A stretch of 64,000 nt of DNA, taken from positions 24,835,989 through 24,899,988 of the forward strand of contig NC_092572.1 in assembly GCF_037975245.1 (NCBI RefSeq), written 5' to 3'. Below are positions 13,101 to 26,791 of the stretch, in pieces. Positions within the stretch are counted from its first letter, which is position 1. The number at the start of each line of letters is the position of its first letter. This DNA comes from Apostichopus japonicus. Lineage: Eukaryota; Echinodermata; Holothuroidea; Aspidochirotida; Stichopodidae. Under the pieces are notes generated by a model. The model did no database searches, was not told the DNA's origin, and saw only the letters and a program-made list of their open reading frames with translations. Made by a program: the position numbers and the translations under genes.

Positions 13101-16100
13101 GAAACCCTGATTAATTTGAATATGTGATGAAATACTCAGTCAATAGAAAGAGGTTGAACCCTCCGGCCGTAGCCTGTTGCAAACAGAAGAAAGAAATACA
13201 ATCACACACATCGGTTGAGCTCTGACGGTGTCTCTGTATTTTGATAACAATTACGTGCTTAATTTGCAAAAAGGTAAATCCTTCAAACGAAATATTGTTG
13301 AGACCGAACATTTTGATCAAAATTCAATTATGATCAATTTTGACATTATGGCACTAATTTACACCAAGGGATTATATAGGGAAAAGTTATTGTACATGAG
13401 TAGTGCTTATTCAGCACGCATTTCATCGAACAGTAGTGAATGGGGATAGCACATGAGCCGGAAATTTACTCTGTTAACTTGTTTTTCTTTATGTTGTAGC
13501 ACGTGTTTTTCCAGTTGGGATATATTAACAGTTTTGCAATAGCATACCAGACGAGCTCAATACCCATTGTTACTGATATGTTATTAAGAATATTCTGTTT
13601 TTGTTCCTTTACTAAATCAAACCCATTTTAATAGTCCCGTACTTTCGCTACAAGACATTGTAGTGCGTTTGAATGAGCTGTATCATGTACAACACTACGT
13701 TTATGTCAATCACTATACTAGGGAAAAAATGTATGCTATCCGTTATTGGCTTTACCTAACACCAATGAAATAGATAACAAATCTTGCATACATAACAGCT
13801 TTATTGATTTTGGCTCAGTAACCACGGTAATCACACATCTCTGTAGTATTTGAAATACCGATTATACTTTTGAAGGTTAAAAGTCAATTACATTTTCCCC
13901 TTTGTGAACGGTACAACAAAATCACTTTTCTCTTCATTTGAACTCTGATCGACTTTTCAGTCTGGAGGTCTGCAAGACAGTTTCCATTATGGGGCTCATT
14001 CCTACCAACCTTTTTTTCGCAATCGGCTAGGCCGTTGATAATGAGTTTCAGCCCAATTTGGGGTGTTACTATGGTAAACCGGACTCGCTTCCATCTCATC
14101 CCTGGTTGGATGAAAGTTTAGTCGTTTAGCTTGAATGCTGCTTCATTGTTTGATTTGGTCAAATCGGTATTGTATTTCTGGGTTGGTTTACCTATCAACC
14201 TATCATTTCTTGTAGCGGCACTAATATTGGACAACATGTGGGTTTGTAGATGATTTACTCAAACCATTGATACCCTTCATTAAGAGTTATATACAATACA
14301 CTACGCATATCCTTACCAATTTCCAGAAAATAAAGTCATTCCCATCACATTATCTGCTAGAGAATATGAATGCTTAAAACTTGTGCACATATATACCAAA
14401 TTCAGAAAGTATATTAGCATGTTATATAATGTTCGATGTGTAAGTTTGTATCCGTATCTTCCAAAAATGTTTTTGCATCAATGTTTGAGTTTATACTAAC
14501 CCCTAACTAATTTGCGTTCAACGGGCAGCTTTGTCTAAACTACAGGATACAGCTATGAGCAATGGGATGGCGCCCAGCTGGCCATTATTTTCATGGCTGA
14601 TCTAGACAAGAGGATGCTCCATACGTACTGCTTGGAACCCTAAATTATATAGGTATATTGATGAACCTTTTTTGTTCAATTTGCTTTATGGCGAACACAC
14701 CCGATTCAATTTTTTTTTGTCTGCTATGACTTTCAGGCTACAATCAATTTTGTTTCGATTATTGTGGCATTTAAATTGCTTTTAGTCAAGTGGCTTAGCA
14801 ACTTTAACGTTACCAGCCGGACAAACGTACCAAATTTGGCATGGAGTTTCTTTCCGACCTATCTATCGATTTTATCCGTGGAACCCACTTTATCGGTTCC
14901 GATTTTTCAAGATGGCGGCCAAAATCCAAGATGGCCGCCAGAAAAAAGGAAATGTCATATATCTGGCTGTAAAATTCGGAGATGAACAAATGAGGGGTCA
15001 ATTCAGGTGTTTCCGGGGTCACTGAAACAGATGATGATCATGGCATGTTGCTTGAGTAACCCACTTCCAAGATGGCGGCCAAAATCCAAGATGGCCGCCA
15101 GAAAAAAAGGAAATGTCATATATCTGGCTGTAAAAATCGGAGATGAACAAAAGAGGGGTCAATTAAGGTGTTTCCGAGTTCACTGAAACAGATGATGGTC
15201 ATGGTATGTTGCTTGGGCCACCCACTTCCAAGATGGCGGCCAGAATCCAAGATGACCCCTGAAAAAAAAGGAAATTTCATATATATTCATTCCCCAAACC
15301 CCCTGTGCCCTTTTCTGATCGGGACCATCAAACCTTCCATCCCCAAACGTGTAAATGAAACCGGGCTAGCACCCTGACTATATGTTATGACTGGTATTCT
15401 AATTGTGTCACTTTGGTTCAGGAAGCCACTTAGGACTTATTGGGGAACTTTGAGGTGTGATCGACCGTGGATAGACACTGTCGCAAAGCTCGTTATTATA
15501 TGGGAGTTACGAGTATCATGGAAGACTGATTACATTGAGTCAACTATATAGTAGGGTAACTTGAGGGAAAACCGACCAGATGTGAATACCGACTCATTGA
15601 GAGATTTTGTGCGATTGTGCACCCTTCATAAACACAACGTCAATTCTGGGAACCAAATTCGCTAAGCAGGTCACTAGGCATCTGAGGTATGTAAGTCGTT
15701 CTTTTCGAACCTGTACCCCAGGGATACTGTTAGCGAGGATCTCCAGGAAGACTTTTTGTCTGGTATAGACAAGCCCCCCCCCCCCTCCTCATAGTAAAAC
15801 GATAGCTTGGGTTCGAATCTCTCAGTTGGTGAGCTCTGGACAGCGGTAGCAGCGATGAAGAAGGGAAAGTCCCCGGTCCCGATGGCCTCCCTGCTGAGTT
15901 CTATCGGACCTTCTGGGAGGTTCTCGGTGGGGATTTTAGAAACGTGTTCGCTACCGCTTTCCATTTAAACTACATGAGCCAAACACAGACAGCTGGAAAT
16001 ATTGTTCTCCTCCCAAAGTCGGGAGACCCTTTGGACCCTAATTGGCGTACAATAACGCTGTTAAATCTGGACTACAAAATCCTGGCCAAAGCATTAGGAA

Positions 16101-19100
16101 ATCGCTTAGCGGATGTGATGCCGGATATTGTAGGTCCTCTCCAGACTTGCGCTGTGCGAGCCTTCGGATTGAACTCAGTGTTCATTCGTTGGGTCTCGTT
16201 ACTATATAAGGACGTCACGAGCATGGTCACTGTTAACGGATTTACTTCTGGTCCCTTCCCGGTTCGAAGGGGAGTCCGTCAGGGTTGTCCCCTCTCCCCG
16301 TTGTTGTATGTTCTCTTCAACGAAACGCTCAGTACCTCGCTGGACAGATGCTTGGGGTTTCGACCTTCCAATGTACCGGGTGGGGCTAGAGTTAAATACG
16401 TGCAATATGCCGATGTCGTCACTTGTATTGTGTCGGACCTGGTCTCCTTCAAGCCTTTATCGAAGGTTTTGGCCACCTTCCAAGAGACTACTGGTGCCAG
16501 ACTTAACAAGTCCAAGACCAAAGGGCTGCATTCAAGAAGTTGGCGCGGCCAATCCCTCCCGTTCGATGCTACTTGGTCAGATGTCATGATCAGGGTAATC
16601 GGCATCTGGCTAGGTTATGATGCCCCGGAGGCCACCACTTGGCCCGAGAAGTCTGATCAGGTGGAGGCAAGGCTCGACACATTCAATCGGAGTTGACTCT
16701 CCCTCCCTGGGAAGGTTACAGTTGTCAGTCGTTTTATTGTTCCTCTCCTTTGGTATCCTGGTACGGTGATCGCTGCACCATATTATGCCTTGGTGCGATT
16801 GGAGAGGATCATTTTTTATTTCATTTGGGGAAAGTGCAAACCAAACCTTCTCAAAAGGACCGTTCTGTAAAAGACCCCCTTGAGCGGGTGGGCATGGTCT
16901 GGTCCACCTACCATCTTAAATGCGCTTTCTCCTTTTAAAAGGTTTTTTCGTTGCGTTTGAGAATCCCTCGTTTGCCTTTATTGTTAGGTTCTGGGGTGGT
17001 TTTCTTTTTCGCCACTACTGGCCCGGATCCTTTTCCAATAACCGGCCAAAGGCGACACGCCCTTCGGGGGTGTATACTCAGATTGGTGACTCACTTTGTA
17101 GAATCAAAGAGGAGGGTGGGCCAGATGTTCTGCTGAACGTGGCCCCCTCGGCTTGCCAAGCCGCCATCTCTCCAGATGTGTGGTGTTCTGTGTGTCGTAA
17201 TCACTAGATAGCCGTCTCCGGGACTTGGCGAGGAGGATTGCACATGGGGTCCTCATCACTAACCATTTTCGCCTAGTCAGGTGGCTATTAGGTTATGGGA
17301 TTTGTCCCTGTGTGGGCTGTAAAGCTATCAGGACTATGCAACACCTTTTGCTGGAGTGTCCCTTTGTCCGGTTGGTGTGGGAATGATGGTTTCACGCCTT
17401 CATTATTGGTGTTATTGGTTGTTATTGTTGTTGTTTTGGTTATTAGTGTTATTGGTTGACCTCAGATGACTAGTGACCCGACTTAGCGTGTGTTGTTCGC
17501 AGAATTGACGTTTTGTTTATGAAGGGGGGGGGGGGGCTTGTTTATACCAGACAACAAGTCTTCCTGGAGATCCTCGCTAATAGCAGCCCTGGAGTACAGG
17601 TTCGAAAAGAACGACCTAAATACCTCAGATGACTAGTGACCTGACTTAGCGTGTGTTGTTCGCACAATTGACGTTGTGTTTATGAAGGTTGCACAATCGT
17701 ACACAATCTCTTAATGAGTCGGTATTCACATCTGGTCGGTTTTCCCTCAAGTTACCCTATTATATAGTTGACTCAATGTAATCAGTCTTACATGACACTC
17801 GTAACTCCCATATAATAACGGGCTTTGCGACAGTGTCTATCCACGGTCGATCACACCTCAAAGTTCCCCAATAAGTCCTAAGTGGCTTCCTGAGCCAAAG
17901 TGACACAATTAGAATACCAGTCATAACATATAGTCAGGGTGCTAGCCCGGTTTCATTTACACGTTTGAGGACGGAAGGTTTGATGGTCCCGATCAGAAAA
18001 GGGCACAGGGGGTCTGGGGATTGAATATATATGAAATTTCCTTTTTTTTTTCCAGGGGGTCATTTTGGATTCTGGCCGCCATCTTGGAAGTGGGTGGCCC
18101 AAGCAACATACCATGACCATCATCTGTTTCAGTGAACTCGGAAACACCTTAATTGACCCCTCTTTTGTTCAACTCCGATTTTTACAGCCAGATATATGAC
18201 ATTTCCTTTTTTTCTGGCGGCCATCTTGGATTTTGGCCGCCATCTTGGAAGTGGGTTACTCAAGCAACATGCCATGATCATCATCTGTTTCAGTGACCCC
18301 GGAAACACCTGAATTGACCCCTCATTTGTTCATCTCCGATTTTTACAGCCAGATATATGACATTTCCTTTTTTCTGGCGGCCATCTTGGATTTTGGCCGC
18401 CATCTTGAAAAATCGGAACCGATAAAGTGGGTTCCACGGATAAAATCGATAGATAGGTCGAAAAGAAACTCCATGCCAAATTTGGTACTTTTGTCCGGCC
18501 GGTAACGTTAAGCCTTAAAATTGTTGCTAAGCCACCTGACTATTTCTTGGTGTTTACAACATACTACTTTGCATAAAGACAACCTCGAACATCCATACCT
18601 ATCTGATGTATTACAGTTCATGCCACATTATATTTGAAACGTTTGTTTCTTCTAAAAGCATCAGAACAAAGCGTTTAAGTCCACACAGTGTGAATTTGAT
18701 TAATATATTGCTAACCCTTGTACATTATTTTCTAAATAATGGCTAGCCTCTAACAGTCACCAAGCTTTACATTTCTAAGATTTGCTGAAACTCACTTGAT
18801 AAGTTTTAATGTTTATATAAACTCAAATGTCTCATTCCGGTTTTCCTATGGTAGTTAACCTTTCAGCAATTACATAAGGTTATTCGTTCTGATTTGGGTT
18901 TGTTCATGGCATATACGTCCATATAGGGCTCCTAAAAAAACCTCCTTCACTGGCTAGGCGACATATGCCTCATGTCAATTTTCTGTTCATGTCTTTCCAA
19001 CTCCCTGACGAGATTGTCAAAGAAGACTTTTTTGTGGCAAACATATATATGAAATTGATCAGATGTTTACTCCTTTCGGTACCAGCTATCGCATTCGACC

Positions 19101-22100
19101 ACCGCATTTCAATTGTGACAATTCTAGTGTCGCTTATTTGTCATGCTGTAATATATGTGCAAACGATAACTTTGTCTGCCAGACAAGTTCAAGAAAAATA
19201 TAAAGAAACCTAAACGCTTAACCAGAACACAGTTCATGGCTGGAAATGAATAGATCGGTTTGATGAATTTATCTTATACGATATTATTTCTACGTTATGA
19301 TCTGCTTCAATATACTCATATCAAAATTGGTATTTTAATATTTTCTTTGGTTGGTATATATCAGTTATATCAGTTATTGGGATATATTCATATCAGTTCG
19401 GATATATTCATTTCAGTTTAGGTATATTTCCAGTGCTTATTAAACCGTTGGCTTTAGATACAGATACTCATTCCTCCCTATATTTTGTGGAATCAACTAT
19501 AGTGAACCTTTTTGTTATAAAACAGTTTTTCTTACCCCGGACTCTAGCGATGATGTTTTACCTGTAGAGGAAATCGTAAAGAACTGAATTCGTGATAATA
19601 GCTTTGGTATCTAAATTAAGCAATTGATCATTATTGTATACGGCATGTGGAACCATATGATTTATTACAAATGATAAAGGGTATTGTTAACGAATCCCAT
19701 ATAAAGAAAAAGAAATGTCTTCAAACCTGTTCGACTCTTTGGCTTTCGTGTCTGAAAACTCGATAACTGTAAGAAATGACAAGTTGTAACCGGTCATTAG
19801 GAGTAATGTTTTTGCATTGCTTAATTGCCCAAAAACAAGATCATGTAGAACTGTGGCTTCTGTTTGTTGGATTTTTCAAAGTAGTTGATTCTGTCTACCA
19901 TGATGCTCTGTGGAAGACTCTTGGGGATTTTGACGTCCCACGGCACCTAATCTAGATGGTCAAGCCAGTTGAGTGACAGTGCAGGGACAAATAACAGACG
20001 CCTTTCGTTTTAAAAAGAGAGTCAGAAAAGGCTGCCTGGTCTTGCCACTTCGTTTTAACGCAGTTGGGGAGATGATCTTGAGAGAGATAAAGAAGAAACT
20101 CACAGAGCGTAGTGGAAAATGCACAGGAAGTCGAGCGGTATGGAATATCCGCTATACCGATGATTGCTACCAACAAGAAGGAAATCATAACCATTGCTGA
20201 ACACCTCATACATGAAAGCTTATAATAAGTGTACGTATTGACAACTCAAAGGCATCCACAATGACAGTACATGAAAAGGGAAATGTGTGAAGAAAGACCC
20301 AGGATGATGAGCTTGAAAATCTGAGGAAATTTAAGTTCCTGGGATCGAACACAGCTGATGAAGGAGAGAGAATCACATACATCAAAGTCAGAATAGGACA
20401 AGCCAAGAGCATAGTTTAAACATTATCGGATGTGTGGACGTCTAAGCTTGACGCGGATAGTGAAGCTCGCAAAGGCTATGATTTGGAGTGTTGTTCTACA
20501 CGGCTGTGAAGGCTGGACTTTGGGAAACACAGAGGAGATGGCAATTGAGGTTCTTGAACTGTGGCTTTGTATAAGAGTTCTGAGAGTCAGCTGGAGAGGG
20601 AGGCGTATGAACGAAGGGATTACGAGGAGAATTGGTATAACTGTAGAGAAAGTTATGTTGGAAGAAGTGAGGAAGTTTAAGTAAAGAAATAGTGATCACT
20701 GGAAGAAAAAAAAAACAGCATAGTTTTTTAACACTTGAGGGATAGGTATGCGTAAGAGGAAGACGAGGAAGAAGAAAGTAAGGTTGGTATGATAACATCA
20801 ACGAATGAAGAGGAGGTTTGGTAGAAGCGAGTTAGGCAGCTTTTGAGAGAAGTGTCTACAGCCAGCATAACATGGCTAGGGCAAACTGAACTGGGTAGTC
20901 TCTACTAGAGGTGATTGAAGGCATCATAACATAAATATTACTCATTCATGGTGGATGATTTTTTTTCTTGTTTTAAAACATTATTTCTCAAAAACAATGA
21001 ACATGACATCGTGTTCAATAGTCACGTGTAACTTTATGTATTTTATTTATAACTATGCTCATGCAGATATGTACTTACATGACTGATGATGACTAGAACA
21101 AATTAATATAATCTATGTTGAACTATGAAAGTATTGTACTGGTATATCTGATTGATTATCAGAGGATTTGCAATACAAATGAACATCTCAAAAGATTCTT
21201 AATACACACTACAGAAAATCTCTCCAATTCATGAGTAAAAATAAACATTACATGCATCAAATAAACATACTCAAAAATAAACGAATATAACATTTTGCAG
21301 ATAGACAAGGATATCGATTTCCCTTACATATTGATTACGTCCCATGAAATGTACATTACATACCGCCGAGGAATAGAAAACCGTCGGTAAAAAATGTACA
21401 AAATCTTTAATAACCAGGATAGAATCTCAGGAAAGTTGAACTGTTGCATAAAACATGTCACTACACTGCTATTCCGTTAAGTACATCGCTTGCACCAATT
21501 AAAACCTTGGGTTAAGTTTACAGTTTCTTCGTAATTTTTATTTTTATTTTCCATCTTATATTTTCTTGTTCATCATTTGACAACACTTAATGAAATAAAC
21601 GTGACAACCGTCTTTGCCTTATCTGGAGATCGACGGCTGTCTTAATATTGGACATTTTCCGCTGACTTAGTCTCATAATTTTCGACTTAAAACAACATCT
21701 TCAGTTGATCTACATAAGCTGGCCTACATTTTTACGTTTATTTTTAACCTTTCATTTAGACAGAAAACAATTCCCGCATTGTGGAAACAGTCATGTATCA
21801 TCCCTGTGCCAAAGAAGGCAAACATCACATACATGAATGACCTCCGGCCAGTGGCCCTGACTTCTGTTGCGATGAAATCCTACGAACGCATTGCGTTAAG
21901 GTACAAGAATCCCTTAGTGAGTGAACACCATCTGGAAAAGTCAAATGCAGGTCATTCTGCTAGAATTACGTATTTTGACTTTTCCTCTGCATTCAACACA
22001 ATCCAACCACATGTTCTGGTACATAAGTTGCTCAACATGAACGTCCCGCATAACCTGGTCACATGGTTATTCAATTATCTCACTAATCGGTCTCAGTATG

Positions 22101-25100
22101 TTAGGATCAACCAGTCCAACTGTGTGTCCAACACATTAGTTTCGAGCACTGATGCACCACAGGTAACTGTTCCTGCCCCGTTTTTATTCACTGTTAATAC
22201 TTCAGATGCTAGATCATCACATGACACCTGCCCTCTAATTAAATTTGCTGATGATACTGCATTAGTGGGTTTAATTACAAGAGATGATTGAGGTGAATAT
22301 TTGTCTCAAATAAATTGGTTTGTAGACTACTGTGATCAAAATTTCCTTGAGCTTTACGTGGATAAGAGAAAGGAAATGATGGTTGGTTTTAGGAAGGAGA
22401 TCATGAACCTCCTCCTGTTGTTATCAAAGACCTGGCTGTAAACCGTGTCTCGTCCTATAAGTACCTTGGCGTAGTTTTGGATGATCAGCTGAATTGACAT
22501 GACCACATTGATTATTTGGTAAGACGGATCAATCCAAGACTCTATTGCTTGCGGAAATTGAACACCTTCAACATCAGTAGAAACATTCTTTCTATTTTCT
22601 ACAGTTCTGTGATTTTCAGTGTGTGGTCATATTGCATTAATTGTTGTGGAGGTAATGTCAATGGTACCGACAGAAAACGGATAGATTTTATTATAAGCCA
22701 AGTCAGTCGCATCCTAGGCGAACGTCAGCAGTCATTGAACACCTCATATCATCTTCACCTTCAAAGTCAACTTGCTGGGGTTCTCAACAACAGTAGCCAC
22801 CCTCTACACATTAATTTGGAAAGTGCAATAATACCCCGCAGTGGGCGGATGTGACTACCCCGTGCCGTTACGAATCGTTACAAATCCTCCTTTATCCCTC
22901 GTTGTATTAAACTTCATAATGAATCTTTTACTCGTTAGGTCAGTAATCTTGCTCATTGTGCAATCCAATGTTTTACAAGTATCTCTGGTGCTGTTTTACT
23001 GTATTTTGTAATTTACCGTTTTTACGTATCTTGCCAGCTTTGTTTTAAGTCTTATGTCTTAGTATTTGAGAGTCTGATATATTTTGTGTGTATTTTATGT
23101 ACTGTACGTACTATGTTTTATATTGTGAGCAATCAATTGCCCAGCTTGGGATGCAATAAAGAGAATCTGAATCAGGTCCAATGCTTTTGAAACTAAACAC
23201 ACAAAAAAGTCTAGTAGTGTAATAGCTTGGAAAGTTATGCCTCAGTTGGTTTCAGGTGTGGGTTGATGGCATTTAGTAAGTTAGGTTAAATAGTAACTAA
23301 ACTGTCACTTTTAATTGTTGGTAGTTTATAACTGAAACATTGATCCAGTAACCCCCTTTTAGAGCAATCAAAAGAAAAACATATTAAAACAAACAAATAC
23401 GCATATATGCTAGTTAAGATAATGTGTAGGACTCATCTGTCATTTCTTCTTTGTAAATGTTCCTGGCTATTGACTATTACTAAACACCAATGTTCGTATA
23501 GGTTGATCTTATATTAAGTTGTGAAACAATGTAATATTCGCAGTAACAATGCACCTTAATTTATTTGAGGCGGGTAGTTGTTTTGGGAGCGGGATTGTGG
23601 AATAGTCTTCGTATTAATAAAATAGCGTATGAGGTATAATCCAAGACTTTAAATAACCCAACAAGTTTTTTTTTTTCAATTAGAATACAAAGTTTCAAAA
23701 GAACGTTATTTCATGACAATTCAAATTAAAAAAAAAGAAGACATGATCATGTGTCATTTACCTTCGCTTGATTAATTTAAGTTTACTTCTTGCATTCTTC
23801 AAATGAAATATTATAAAGTAGTTACCGTTAGTCTCGTCTCCTTCTCAGTAAGATTGTTCTTAACTCTTTTAAGTTCTGCTGTTGTATCCTGCTCGTATTT
23901 AGAGGAACGAATACAAATGTAAGAAACAATACTTTTAAGATATTTTCAAAAATACATGAATTATTTTGAACCTATAGGCACAATGTCAGAAATGTATATG
24001 TCTTTATTATACAGTCGCTCTAAAAAAAACTTTATTATTGTCAAACATTAGTGTTATATGTAATCAAATTCATTTGTATTCGTTCATGAAGTCTGATATG
24101 TGAAAAAGTATAAGTATATATGATATATATTAGGGTATCGCTGATCAGTTGTTTTTAATTCATATTCAGATGAGTTTTCTTTGCCTTGTTTTAGGCAGTG
24201 GAGGACTTGGAGATGGTGGAATGTCTTTTTAGAAATAGCGTGCATATGAAAATTAAACAGATGAATAACATTGATCATAATAGAACTCTTCATTCTAATA
24301 ACTAAAATCCCAATTTTTACTAGGATGTTTTGTTTTTGTAATAATGATTAAAATTCAAAAAAGAGAGCTGAATATTTTTAGATTTTATAATGTCCTGTGG
24401 TGTTGGTTTTAAGGTTCTAACCTCAATTGGATTTCTAACCTTTTAGCGTTCAAATTGTAGATTTTGTGGTCAATCTGTTTTATCGCTTTACTCTTCACCA
24501 GTGCTTTTGATAGTTTTTCGATCTAATATTCCTGTATATATCTGTAGATGGTATATGTATTTACTGTTTTTTGTATTAATGTGTTATGTCATTGTATTTC
24601 TAGATTGTTTGTAAAGCGCACATATGCATCGCGCGTAGTGCGTTATATAAGATTTTATTTACATTTACATGTGCATATGTTATATCCTTACGTTTGATTA
24701 ATTTAAGTTTACTTCTTGCTTTCTACAAATGAATTATTAGAAAGTAATTACCTTTAGTGCCATCTCCTTCTTAGTAAGATCGTGCTTAACCTGTTCAAGC
24801 TCTGCTGTTGTTTCCTGTTCGTATTCCGAGGAAGGAATTCAGATGTAAGAAAAAATACTTCTAAGATATATTCAATAAATACATGAATTATTTTGAACCT
24901 TTACACACAATGTTCAATGTATATGTCTTCATGATATAGCTGCTGTAAAATATACTTCAATATTGTCAAGTATTAGTCTTAGATCTAAACACATGCATTT
25001 GTATTCGCTCAAGAAGTCTGATTTTTGAAGAAAAAAAATAAGTATACATGAGATATATAAGGGTACCGCTGATCAGACATACCTTATTCATCTTTAGATG

Positions 25101-26750
25101 AGTTTTCTTTGCCATTGATTGAGGAGGACATGGATATGGTGAAATGTCTTTTTAGAAATAGCGTGCATATGATAATTAAGCAGATGAAAAAGAATGATAA
25201 TAATAGAACTCTTTATTCTTATTACTAAAAATCCCAAATTCTACAAGGATGTTTTGTTTTTGTAATCATGATTAAAATCCAAAAAAGAGAGCTGAATATT
25301 TTTAGATTTTATGATGTCCTGTCGTGTTGGTTTTAAGGTTCTAACTTCAATTGGATTTCTAACTTTTTAGCGTTCAAATTGTAGATTTTGTGGTCAATCT
25401 GTTTTATCGCTTTACTTTTCACCAGTGCTTTTAATAGTTTTTCGATCTAATATTCCTGTATATATCTGTAGATGGTATATGTATTTACTGTTTTTTTTTT
25501 GTATTTAATGTTTTATTTCATTGTTTTTCTAGATTGTTTGTAAAGCGCACATGTGCATCGCGCGTAGTGCGCTATATAAGATTTTATTTACATTTACATT
25601 AGTCTTATATCTAACCACAGTCATTTGTATTTGTTAAACAAGTCTGATGTGTGAAAAAAAGTACTAATATATAAGAGATTTATTAAGTTATCGCCCATCA
25701 GTTATCCTTAATTCATATTCAGATCATTTTTATTTGTCTTCGTTTAGGGGATGGAGTGCTTGGAGATGGTGAATGTCTCTTCAGAAAACGTGCTTTTGAA
25801 ATTAACCGATGAATAAGAAAGTATATTGGTAGAGCTCTCAGATTTATAAATAAGAATATATGTTTAATTAGATTTTTTGTTCAGGAAGATTAACATTCAA
25901 ACAAGGAAGGGGATCATGTGTCATTTGCTGTAGCTTAGTACATTTAAGTTTACTTCTTGCATTCTTCAAATTAATTATCATAAAAAAGAAATTACAGTTA
26001 GTGTCGTCTCTTTCTAAGTAAGATTGCTATTGACCTTTTCAAGTTCTGCTGTTGTACCCTGCTCATATACAAAAGAACGAATACAGATGTAAGTAAAAAA
26101 TACTTTCAAGATATATTCAATAGATATATATATTATTTTTAACCTATACCCACAATTTGCAAATATATTATTTTCCTCATGATATAGCTGCTGTATATGA
26201 ATATATATTTTTGTTATTAAATATATTTAATAATGTCAAGCATTAGTCTTTTATCTAACTTTATCTTCATGAGATAGCTGCTTTTAGAGAAAGTTGAATA
26301 ATGCCACACATTACTCTATTATTTTCCTCATTCATTTCCATAAATTATGGTATAGTTAATCCGTTATTGTCATAATGAATAACGTAATCTTCAAACTACA
26401 GACTAATTATGTTTAAGAAAATATCTACAAATAACGATAAAATCCTTACAACAAATTATTTGTCATGTTATGGCTGTTGTATCTAAGTATCAATTATCAA
26501 GAATAAAATTCAAAGGTTATATAACAACAAAACATGTTTATTTATTTATTTTGTTCTATGCATCAGTTTTGTGACATTTGTAATGTGACTTGAATGTCCG
26601 TACGTTCTCCTCCTCTTTGCTATTTAGAAACCACGAATAAAATGATAATTCCTTTTTAATGAAATGGATTTTATGTAGAAAAAAGGTTAAAAAAACCCCC
26701 ACTTTCTAATCGTTTCATAAAAAAAGAACTCATTATGCCCTGCATTTCTA

Positions 26751-26791
<41 letters not shown>

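Larger units (their letters stand above)
23760..26250. repeat. Tandem segmental duplication of coiled-coil exon plus intron
   Basis: Units beginning near 23760, 24690 and 25600/25910 share exon and intron sequence. Shared landmarks: the exon; ctgatgtgtgaaaaa-like sequence; cagatgagttttctttgcctt; ttttagaaatagcgtgcata; and, in the first two units, gcgcacatatgcatcgcgcg with a tatataagattttattt tail (24620 and 25548). Spacing between exons is 926 and 1182-1244 nt. The third unit is rearranged. This shows exon amplification by local duplication. Confidence 0.75.

Noticed and set aside
13140-13186. Good acceptor (TGTTTGCAACAG) followed by ATAGGFNLFLLTE on the minus strand
   Set aside because: No usable donor in a phase that joins the next exon; left out of gene A.
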